From Lentinula raphanica (lineage: Eukaryota > Basidiomycota > Agaricomycetes > Agaricales > Omphalotaceae), in NCBI GenBank assembly GCA_027919835.1, contig JANVFP010000016.1, positions 372,001 to 436,000 on the forward strand: a stretch of 64,000 nt of DNA, given 5' to 3'. Positions 44,971-54,930 of this stretch are shown in pieces. Each line of letters begins with the position of its first letter. Position 1 is the first letter of the stretch. Made by a program: the position numbers and the translations under genes. The notes under the pieces are model-generated. The model worked only from the letters and a program-made list of their open reading frames with translations. It made no database searches and had not been told where the DNA came from.

Positions 44971-47900
44971 CAGCTGTAGCTGTAAGAACTTCACAAAGTA
45001 GGCTGAGAAGTCTCCATATATGCTTTGCAAAGTAACAGGAGTGGCTTTCCAAGCTTAAAAAACTCTTCCGGGCAGCCCATTAGGGCTCCGGGAGGTACCC
45101 GGCTATTTATTGATATTTAATAGTTCTTTTATTATTTAATAGATATATTATAATAAATCTACTTTGCAAAGCTGTGCTGCACTTCGCAAAGTGACTATGT
45201 TTACAGCAATTATGAAATCAGGTAAATTAGGGTTACATCATTACGTCATCACCTTCCTTTTTCAGTTCTTGCCTTTTTGAATAAAAAATGTATAATATGA
45301 CATCATTGATCTTCAAATGCTAAAAATCACAGGGAAACAAAAATAGCTGCAGTGATGTCCTGATTACCTCAGGCACATCAAAATTGCCTAAAAAGGAAAT
45401 TTGTCTAAAAATAGAACTTGATTTCATCAGGTAGCAAAAAATCTGAAAAAATCATTAAAAATACTCAAAAAATCAGGGTTGCTTTGTTGGTCCTGAAAAT
45501 GCAAAATTAAAAAAAATACGTGACAAGTGTCAAAATTTTTATTACTTCAAATGATACCACAACCATCAGGCATTATGTATAGATGATCTATGTGCTATTT
45601 TTAGCACACCTAGTGCCCTCAAACACTCAGATAGCCTAAATCATTCAATATATTTACTATACTCAATGTTTATTAAACTTAACACAGTTAACAAGAAAAA
45701 ACCTTGTAACAGTAACATGTGTGTGTTATGCTTAACACATTTAACAATGAAGAAGCCTTGGAACAGTGTTCATGTATGTTATACTCAACACACTTAACAC
45801 ACTTAACAATGAAAAACCTTGAAACAGTGTTCATGTGTGTTATACTTAACACACTTGACTCAATATACTGAATAATGAAAAGAAAAACCTGGAATGGTGC
45901 TCATGTGTATTATACTTAACACACTTAACAATGAAAAAAACTCAGATCAGTGTTACTGCATGTCATACTCAACAGACTTCATCAATGAATATAACACACT
46001 TAACAATCAAAACCTTGGAGTAGTGTTCTCACTCATTATACTTTTACACTCAACACACTTCATCAGTAAGTATAACACACCTTTAACGGGACATTGTTAT
46101 ACTATAACACACTTATAACAACGAGTTTTGGGCGCTTATGGGCGCTTATTTGGTGGTTTTGAGTCGAAATTCATTAATACCACACTCAATGATTTTTATG
46201 GTAGCTCTATATTGTGTCAGGAGGTTGTCTATATCATAATTCTTTAGATACAATTTGGAGAACTTGAAAATTCAACCTGGGGGGCTAGCTATACTATGAT
46301 CTTTTGTAATATAACAGTGTTTTATATAAATGTCAATGCATACACCCATGTTATGAAGTTCAACTGCTACTGGGTCATGAAAAGAGTCATCCTACAACCT
46401 ATTATATGCTAACTCTATGTGATACAGCTAAGAGATCTGTAATGAGGGTCATTGAATATGACATCTGTTGTTACATGTAAGTGTAGACATCTATGGTGTA
46501 CATGAAACATGTATATGTATATCACACAGTCCAACCTCTATGATTGCTATCTGAACCATGTACAGACACTGCCAGTAAACTGTAGGAGTGCTTTTCTCAT
46601 GTCCCAGCATCAGTAGACTTGCATTACATGGACATATGTAGTGACATTTATATAATTGAACACTGTTATATCACAAAAGATTGCAATATAGCTACCTCCA
46701 CAAGTTGAATTTTCGAGTTCTCTGAATTGTAACTAGAGGAATATGATATAGACAACATCCTGACACAATATAAAGCCACCACAAAAATTATTGAGTGTGG
46801 TATTAATGAATTTCGACTCAAAAACACCAAATAAGCGCCCAAAACTTGTTGTTATAAGTGTGTTATAGTATAACAATGTCCCGTTAAAGGTGTGTTATAC
46901 TTACTGATGAAGTGTGTTGAGTGTAAAAGTATAATGAGTGAGAACACTACTCCAAGGTTTTGATTGTTGGGTGTGTTATATTCATTGATGAAGTCTTTTG
47001 AGTATAACATGCAGTATCACTGATCTGAGTTTTTTTCACTGTCAAGTGTGTTACTGAGTATAATACACATGAGCACCATTCCAGGTTTTTCTTTTCATTA
47101 TTCAGTATATTGAGTCAAGTGTGTTAAGTATAACACACATGAACACTGTTTCAAGGTTTTTCATTGTTAAGTATGTTAAGTGTGTTGAGTATAACATACA
47201 TGAAAACTGTTCCAAGGCTTCTTCATTGTTAAATGTGTTAAGCATAACACACATGTTACTGTTACAAGGTTTTTTCTTGTTAACTGTGTTAAGTGTAATA
47301 AACATTGAGTATAGTAAATATATTGAATGATTTAGGCTAACTGAGTGTTTGAGGGCACTAGGTGTGCTAAAAATAGCATATAAATCATCTATACATAATG
47401 TCTGATGGTTGTGGTATCATTTGAAGTAATAAAATTTTTGACACTTGTTGCGTATTTTTTTTAATTTTGCATTTTCAGGGCCAACAAAGCAACCCTGATT
47501 TTTTTGAGTATTTTGAATGATTGTTTCAGATTTTTTGCTACCTGATGAGATCAAGTTCCATTTTTAGACAAATTTCCTTTTTAGGCAATTTTGATGTGCC
47601 TGAGGTAACCAGGACATCACTGCAGCTATTTTTGGCTCCCTGTGATTTTTAGCATTTGAAGATCAATGATGTCATATTATACATTTTTTATTCAAAAAGG
47701 CAAGAACTGAAAAAGGAAGGTGATGACGTAATGATGTAACCTAATTTACCTGATTTCATAATTGCCATAAACATAGTCACTTTGTGAAGTAGATTTATTA
47801 TAATATATTTATTAAATAATAAAAGAACTATTAAATATTAATAAATATAATAAATAGCCGGGTACCCCCCGGAGCCCTACTGGGCTGCCCCGAAGAGTTT

Positions 47901-47989
47901 TTTAAGCTTGGAAAGCCACTCCTGTTACTTTGCAAAGCATATATGGAGACTTCTCAGTCTACTTTGTGAAGTTCTTACAGCTTCAGCTG
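44971..47989. mobile_element. Foldback element F, 3019 bp, related core
   Basis: Ends CAGCTGTAGCTGTAAGAAC (left) and complement CAGCTGAAGCTGTAAGAAC (right), so it shares the CAGCTG terminus with A-E but has different sub-terminal arms (TTTGCAAAG, CCGGGTACC blocks). The inner part (about 46090-46880) shares the ACGAGTTTTGGGCGCTTATG core with B, C and E. Arms of about 1.2 kb are inverted copies, more diverged than in A-C. A clear target duplication was not found. It splits the 5' part of the DIRS-like gag. Confidence 0.8.
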
Positions 47990-50002
47990 GCCGCCGCAAG
48001 GCAACAGGCTCGCCTTCGTCAGAGCATCTCTTCAGCTCAACATGGTTCCTCTCCTCATGAGTGGGATATGGACGCTTTTCCAACTGACCATGACTTGTTT
48101 GGGGTGGATCTGGGCACCAACCGTGATCAGCCTCGTCCGGCTGGCATGGGTGCACCTTCTGGGAGTGCTCCCCACTCTGCTCAACCCCACGCGGGATTTG
48201 GGTCAGAGGGAGGGGGCGCTGCTGGCAGGTTTGGTTCTCCCGGTTCGCCTGCATCTGATGGTGAGCAGTCAATTTCGTTGTTGTGCATGTGTGCCCCCTC
48301 AGGATGGTGGCTGCCTGGGGTGGGAGGTTGTCGCATTGGTTGGAGTCCGTGCGGGTGACATTGGTGTTGCCTTTTTGTTCCAATTTTGCGCCAGTGCGTG
48401 GCTCTGGGGTAGTAGTGCCTCTTGGAGTGTCGGGTGGGTCATCTGGTACCCGTGTCGCTGCATGTAGTACCGCCACTGTTGTTTGGCAGTAGGGTGTCTG
48501 TCCTCACCTTGTTTATGTCGTGCCGTTATGGATGTGGTTCTCACCATGCTTCTTGTTCTTTTGCAGGAACAGGTGATGACTCTGATGCTTCTGAGTGGGG
48601 CGGGATCGATGGAGAGTTCCGCATCTGCATCCCTTCACCGTCACCACTGGGGCCTCCTATTGAGCTCCGCCCTTCGCGAGCGGCTGTACCTGCTGCTGGT
48701 GATCCTCCTTGTGCTGCGGCGAGACCACAGCTGGTCTTTACCTCTGAGGCTGACACTGGGGTCGAGGTGTTTCGCTCAGCTAGCCGTTCTCAGAGCAGGC
48801 AGGAACACCTTCAGTCGGAGGTCTCCCCAGTGCATGGGAAGGTAGTTCGCTCTCATGGGCTTGCAGCTCCCTCCCCTCGTCGGGTGGTGAGCATGGAGGA
48901 TGGCGGTTGCTCTGCGGTGCGTTACGACAGCCACACCTGGAGACGTTCCAGGTCGGTGGAACCCATGGAGGTTGATCGTGTTGCTGCCAGTGGGGGTCGT
49001 GCTCATTCCTATGCCTTCCTGGACCCTAGGACAGCGAAGTTTCTCGCTGCGGATCCTGCTGGGATGCTAACCTCTGTGAATCCGGTCGTGTCGAAGGTTC
49101 TGTCAGAGGGCTGGTCAGAGCCTATTCCCTTGGGCCATTTTGCCCGTTGTTTCAATCCATTGCTTGCTGGGGGAGCCTCCGGAGATCTCTCAATGTTGCG
49201 GATGGGGGAAAATGGTCAGGTGCAGGTGCACCATCGACGACTTCGCGACATTCCACTCGATGATCTCACTGAGTCTGACTGGTATCAGATCAAGTGTAAC
49301 TTCCCTCGGGTGGTGAAAGAATTTTTGATTCCACCTGGCGAGAAGCATGTGGGGTCGAAGGTGGCTCAGGCGTCCGCCGACATGATCCACAACCTGTTCA
49401 CCATGATGGAGGAGTGTGATAGGTTTTTGAAGGAGATCACGCCAATCTTCTACTATGTGGACCACAAGATCAGGTGGTGGAGGGCTCACTCCATGGACAA
49501 TATCTGTATCGACTCCATGGACAAGGAGACCTTCGAGAGCATCTACCGCGAGTGGCGGGAGCGTGAGGACAAGAGGGAGAAGGAGAAGGAGCGCCTGTTT
49601 GCCAGGGAGAAGTTTGAGAAGTTCTCTGGTGGTCGCAGCGGCCCACTGGGCCAGGGATTTTCCTCACATTTCGGCGGTGGTGGGGGTCACGCATCTTCGT
49701 CGCACCATGGTCCCAAGCAAGGGAGGGGTTTTGCGGATCACCATGGTGCAGGCGGAGGGGGCAGCCGATCCTTTCGGTGCATCATTTGTGGCCAGCCGGA
49801 CCACGATAGTCGGCGACACCAGGCCGCGGCCTCAGATTACCTCAAGAGGGACAGCGACGGTATCTACAGGGACTCTGCCGGGAAGTGGGTGTGCTTCTCC
49901 TGGAATGGCACCAGGGGCTGTGACTTCAAGCCCTGTCATAAGGGAGAGCACTGGTGTGGTATCTGCGGTTCGCCGCAGCATACCTCACAAACACACGCTT
50001 AG
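47990..50002 (+). CDS. gag: DIRS/Ngaro-like gag with Cys/His knuckles
   Basis: A first exon piece (to 48260) and a main exon (48567-50002) join in phase 1 through a 306-nt GT-AG intron; upstream is cut by foldback F. The N-terminal part is Gln/Ala/Gly/Ser-rich; the middle (about LDPRTAKFLAADPAGMLTS to KIRWWRAHSMDN) looks like a capsid-type helical domain; a charged helix (EREDKREKEKERLF) precedes a Gly/His linker and three Cys/His groups (CIICGQPDHDSRRH, CFSWNGTRGC...CHKGEH, CGICGSPQHTSQTH). I associate this arrangement with gag of tyrosine-recombinase retroelements in agarics, an assignment supported by the RT frame that overlaps its end. A 5' truncated coding sequence. Confidence 0.6.
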
Positions 50003-50192
50003 TGCAGATTTCCCAATCACCACTCGTCTGAAAGCAGAGGAGTGGGTGAGGGTCCTGGGAGAGGCTGGTGTCCTCGACCAGTTTGGCGATGTTCTGGAAG
50101 GCATCGCAAGTGGTTTCGATATCGGTGTTGATCACCTGTCTATTTTGCATATGGTTATTCCTTCAAATCATTTCAAGACTGAGGCAGAGGCT
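50003..50192 (+). pseudogene. pol: DIRS/Ngaro-like RT, first residues only
   Basis: In the +1 frame relative to gag: ADFPITTRLKAEEWVRVL, then GIASGFDIGVDH and VIPSNHFKTEAEAH. This matches my memory of the entry to RT in fungal DIRS/Ngaro elements (a TPLR..AW start, a GF.IG word, then PxNH). It is cut by foldback E at 50193. The rest of RT, RNase H, methyltransferase or tyrosine recombinase is not in the window. Confidence 0.5.
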
Positions 50193-51054
50193 CACAGGAT
50201 ACAGTAAAGCTTTTGTAAAAAAACACTGATAAGTTATCGGGTACCTATTGCAAATAGTTGTGATAACCCGGAGGGGGTCCCGGAAATAGCTCCGGGGGTG
50301 GGCATGCCTGTCACTACCTGTCACATATGGCTTATATTTACTGTTTTGGGTAATTAATAATCATCCAGATATTAAATAAGCAGTACATTTTCAAAAAAAC
50401 CCAAAAATTCATAAAAATTTATACAAAACCTAAAATGGCCTAATTAGGTCAGATCAGGATATGTAAGCAAATGACCTCATATGATAAAAAATGATGTAGG
50501 GCCAATCTAGGTACTAAAAATAGGCCAAAAAATCACTAAAAATGCAAAAAATATTTAGGGATGGCATAGAGCCTATTGCAGGCCCAGGCACATCAAAATT
50601 ACCAAAAAAGGTAAAAATTTATCATGATCTCATCTTGTAGCAAAAAATCTGAAAAAAGTCCTAAAAATAGTCAAAAAATTCAGGGGTGCGTTGTTGGCCC
50701 TGAAAATGCAAAATTAAAAAAAAAAATATGCGACAAGTGTAAAAATTTTCATCACTCCAAATCATTCTAAATCCACTATACAGTCAGTATATATGCTATA
50801 TTTAGCATCCTAGTACCTTTATTGGGCTAAAAATAGAACTTGATCTCATCTGATAGCAAAAAATCTGAAAAAATCATAAAAAATACTCAAAAAATTCAGA
50901 AGTGCCTTATTGGCCCTGAAAATGCAAAATAAAAAAATTTACACGACACAATTGAAAAACAACATCACTCCAAATCATACCAAATCCACTACACAGTCAG
51001 TATATATCATGTATATACTATTTATAGCACCCCTAGTACCCTCAATCACTTATA

Positions 51055-51336
51055 CATCAGGAAAAATATTCTCATCTCTAGAGTCTCCAGAGATACCCCC
51101 CAATTCCTAGGTAGTCTCAGAGAGCCTAGAGTATCTGAGTTCTTTGAGGCTTCTAAAAATTCTCTGGGTGCTTTCCAGTACTTTCCGGTACTTTCTGGTG
51201 CTTTCAGATGCTCTCAGGATCTTTTAGGATCTCTAGGATGTTTTTTGATCTTTCAAAGTTCACAAAAATCTCTCAGCAGCTTAGGAATTGGGGGGTATCT
51301 CTGGGGACTCTAGAGATGAAAATATTTTTCCTGATG
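51055..51336. mobile_element. CATCAGG-family element 4, 282 bp hairpin
   Basis: Ends CATCAGGAAAAATATTCTC and complement; TA duplication at 51053-51054 and 51337-51338. The empty site CTTATATCACTC is visible in the sister foldbacks, which proves the 2-bp duplication. Arms pair through GAGATACCCCCCAATTCC. Confidence 0.9.
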
Positions 51337-51911
51337 TATCACTCAAGAATCATACCAAACTGAATGATTTGGGGAGTAAATATATTGTACATGATATTTT
51401 TAGCACACCTAGTATCCTTGATAACTTAGAACAATTTATATTACTCAATATGTTCAGTACACTTAGCACTTATCACACCTAACACACTAAAACTCATAAC
51501 AGTACTTATATGTATTATACTTAACACAGTTGACAATGAAAATACTTAAAACAGTGTTGTCAGTCACTATACTTAACACACTTAACAGTCAAAAAGTCGG
51601 AACAATGTTACTTTATATACATAACACACTCATTGTTATACTATAACACACTTATAACAACAAGTTTTGGGCGCTTATGGGCGCTTATTTGGTGTTTTTG
51701 AGTCGAAAATCATTATAGCACACTCAATACATCAGGAAAAATGTTTTCATCTCTAGAGTCCCCAGAGATACCTCCCAATTCCTAGGCTGCCCAGAGATTT
51801 TTGTGAGCTTTTAAAGATCAAAAAACATCCTAGAGATCCTGAAAGATCCTGAAAGCATCTGAAAGCATCTGAAAGCATCTGAAAGCACCTGAAAGCACTC
51901 AGAGAATTTTT

Positions 51912-53216
51912 CATCAGGAAAAATGTACTGGGCTCTCAGCCACTAAAAGCTGCTTTCAGGCCCCCTAGAGCCTTTCAAGGCTTTGGAGCCCCCAAAGCAT
52001 GCAAAGATACCCCCCAAATTCTAGGCACTCTCAGCCACTTGAAAGTTCTGGGGTATTCTTTGAGGTGCTTTGAGATGCTTTGAGAATCTTTGAGTGTCTT
52101 TGAGGATCTTTGGATGTCTTTGAGTGTCTTTGAGGATCTTTGAGTGTCTTTGAGGTGCTTTGAGATGCTTTCAAAGGCAAAAAATATGAATAAAAATTAA
52201 TTGATTCCTCTTATTTCTATTTTACATTACATTCTATTTCATTTTCTTGAATTATGTAATTTCTATTTATATTATATTACATAAGACTTATATAATTACA
52301 AGAATTTGTAATGTACTGGTTAATTATCAAATTATATAGAGAATCTAATCTACAAATCTCATATATAAAGTCCTTCATTGAGATATGATAACATATACAA
52401 CATGTAGATATGTAGTTACTATAGCTATATATAAGTTTGGACCATGTGACAAACATCAGGAAAAATATTCTCATCTCTAGAGTCCCCAGAGATACCCCCC
52501 AATTTCTAGGTAGTCTCAGAGAGCCTAGAGGATCTGAGTTCTTTGAGGCTTCTAAAAATTCTCTGGGTGCTTTCTGGTGCTTTCTGGTGCTTTCAGATGC
52601 TTTCAGGATCTTTCAGGATCTCTAGGATGTTTTTTGATCTTTCAAAGCTCACAAAAATCTCTGAGCAGCCTAGGAATTGGGGGGTATCTCTGGGGACTCT
52701 AAAGATGAGAATATTTTTCCTGATGAACTTTTTGATTGTACATGGTTCACGGTGGCAGCCCAGATATATCATTGAAACAAGATATTGTCAAAGTTGTCAA
52801 TGGCAGTTTTTGATGCATGTATCTTCTAGATTAAGCAAGTTCTGCAATGCACTTATGTAATTTCCTATTTGAGTGATGTTTTCTTCATTTAACTTGATAT
52901 TAAAAGTTGCTAAAAAGCTCTGCAAAGACTCTCAAAGATCCTCAAAGACCCTCAAAGATCCTCAAAGATCCTCAAAGCACTTCAAAGCAGTTTAGTGACC
53001 TGGGTTACCTGGGCAACCTAGGCCATTAAGGCACTTTCAGAGTCTCTAGGAATTAGCCATTTCTTGAGATGCTCTCAGATCAAAGTATATTCCTTTGAGG
53101 TTGCCTAAGAAATGCCCATTTTCCTCAGTGCTTTCTAGCTCTCCTAAGCATGTAGGCCCTCTAGAGAGCCTCAAAGATACTCATAGTTGCCTAGGCCTAG
53201 AGTATTTTTCCTGATG
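51912..53216. mobile_element. Long CATCAGG-family element X
   Basis: Ends CATCAGGAAAAATGTACTGG and complement CATCAGGAAAAATACTCTAGG, about 1.03 kb after removing a nested copy (52454-52725). Flanked by TT. It is not a simple hairpin: the middle is AT-rich unique sequence between blocks of CTTTGAGGATCTTTGAG repeats. An inverted second copy lies at 53346-54320. Confidence 0.8.
52454..52725. mobile_element. CATCAGG-family element 6, 272 bp hairpin in X
   Basis: Same type as the 51055 copy. AA duplication at 52452-52453 and 52726-52727. The empty site is present in the inverted copy Y (AAAAAGTTTGTCACATGG near 53808-53825), so insertion and duplication are proven inside the window. Confidence 0.92.
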
Positions 53217-53345
53217 TTTAGACGCCTCAAAGAACTCAGATACTCTAGGTGCTCTGAGACTACCTAGGAATTGGGGGGTATCTCTGGGGACTCTAGAGAT
53301 GAGAATATTTTTCCTGATGCTAATGTTTGTCTGGGCTCTATACTG

Positions 53346-54320
53346 CATCAGGAAAAACACTCTAGGCCTAGGTAACTGTGAGTATCTTTGAGGCTCTCTA
53401 GGGGGCCTACATGCTTAGGAGAGCTAGAAAGCACTGAGGAAAATGGGCATTTCTTAGGCAACCTCAAAGGAATATACTTTGATCTGAGAGCACCTCAAGA
53501 AATGGCTAATTCCTAGAGACTCTGAAAGTGCCTTAATGGCCTAGGTTGCCCAGGTAACCCAGGTCACTAAACTGCTTTGAAGTGCTTTGAGGGTCTTTGA
53601 GGATCTTTGAGAGTCTTTGCAGAGCTTTTTAGCAACTTTTAATATCAAATTAAGTAAAGAAAACATCACCCAAATAGGAAATTACATAAGTACATTGCAG
53701 AACTTTCTTAATCTAGAAGATACATGCATCAAAAATTCCAATTGACAACTTTGACAAGATCTTGTTTCAATGATATATTTGGCCTGCCACCGTGAACCAT
53801 GTACAATCAAAAAGTTTGTCACATGGTCAAAACACATCTATAGCAGTATTAACTACATGTCTACATGTTGTATATGTTAACATGTCTCAATGAAGGATTT
53901 TATATATAACATTCATAGATTAGATTCTTTATATAATTTGGTAATTTAAACAGTACATTACAAAACCTTGTAATTATATAATATGATTAGAAATTACATA
54001 ATACTAGAATATGAAATAAAATAAAATAGAATGTAATGTAAAATAGAAATAAGAGGAATCAATTGATTTTTATGCATATTATTTACTTTTGAAAGCATTC
54101 CAAAGCACCTCAAAGATCCTCAAAGACCCTCAAAGATCCTCAAAGATCCTCAAAGCACCTCAAAGCACCCCAAAGAATACCTCAAGACTTTCAGGTGGCT
54201 GAGAGTGCCTAGGATTTGGGGGGTATCTTTGCAGGCTTTGGGGGCTCCAAAGCCTTGAAAGGCTCTAGGGGGCCTGAGAGCAGCTTTGAGTGGCTGAGGG
54301 CTCAGTACATTTTTCCTGAT
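53346..54320. mobile_element. Long CATCAGG-family element Y, inverted copy of X
   Basis: Starts CATCAGGAAAAACACTCTAGG and ends TACATTTTTCCTGAT; about 975 bp, the reverse complement of X along its full length, without the nested element. Preceded by TG in foldback E sequence; the right junction runs into unrelated sequence (AGGCTTCATTC) and lost its last base, so a rearrangement ended here. Confidence 0.8.
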
Positions 54321-54930
54321 AGGCTTCATTCTTTATCATCAAGCTATTGAAAAGATCCCAATCCTTCCAGTTGGCACCTGAATTTCAACCTGAAGGCTTC
54401 CTTCCACCAGTTTCATGGAAGGGCTCTCGAGGACATCAAGGGATTGAAAAAATATTCCCTGCCATTGGAATGACCTTATATAGCAAGGTTAGTTCCGGTT
54501 CATACTCAAAGGAGCATGCTGAAATTGAGAGGGTTTTCTAGGGTGGGGTATAGATGTATATTAAATAATTGACCATATTGGTGAACAGGCTCCGTGGTCT
54601 AATGGGTAATTGGATTCGGCTTGATCTCAAGTCTATGTATGCACCTGACTTTTTTGCCATCATGGGGTCATGATAGATGGCAATGTATATGCCGCATGCC
54701 TTTGATAGACAGTAAAAATGACAGGTAGTAGTATGGAATGAGGGCATGAGGTGTCAAGTTTCAATGGTTATACAATGTTTGATAGGGAATTCTCTGGGGA
54801 AAAAAATTGAACAAGTATGTTGCCAGTCCATGTGATTTTGAAAGAAACGTATATAAGGACTCCTCAATTCACACATTTTCCTGCTTTCTCCCATCCAAGC
54901 GAGCTTCATTTCATATTGATTAGTCATACA
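54321..54930. other. Unassigned segment with a tRNA-like start; NACHT promoter
   Basis: 54347-54541 is an open frame (64 aa, plus) of unknown nature, perhaps an exon remnant. 54588-54625 resembles the 5' half of a tRNA with a perfect A-box word (TGGTCTAATGGG) but no matching 3' half. A TATA word TATATAAGGACT at 54850 is probably the promoter of the next gene. Confidence 0.4.

Larger units (their letters stand above)
51730..53319. mobile_element. CATCAGG-family element 5, split by a nested copy
   Basis: The left half 51730-51911 and right half 53217-53319 are the two ends of one hairpin of the 51055-type, flanked by the TA of CACTCAATA. A different, longer member (51912-53216) sits inside it. 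Confidence 0.8.
50193..53345. mobile_element. Foldback element E, one arm, with insertions
   Basis: Starts with the CACAGGATACAGTAAAGC end, so it lies in reverse orientation to A-C. The arm runs to the core (CTTATAACAACAAGTTTTGGG, CACTCAATA) at 51729, with one CATCAGG element inside (51055-51336), resumes for 25 bp at 53320-53345 after another nested insertion, and then is lost. The second arm is missing. It terminates the RT frame of the DIRS-like element. Confidence 0.8.

Noticed and set aside
51912..54320. One single 2.4-kb hairpin element
   Set aside because: Each half has its own CATCAGG ends, and the middle (53217-53345) belongs to a different element and to foldback E, so these are two inverted copies.
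54588..54660. A tRNA gene
   Set aside because: Only a 5' half with an A-box word. No pairing 3' acceptor strand, no T arm and no B box of proper form.
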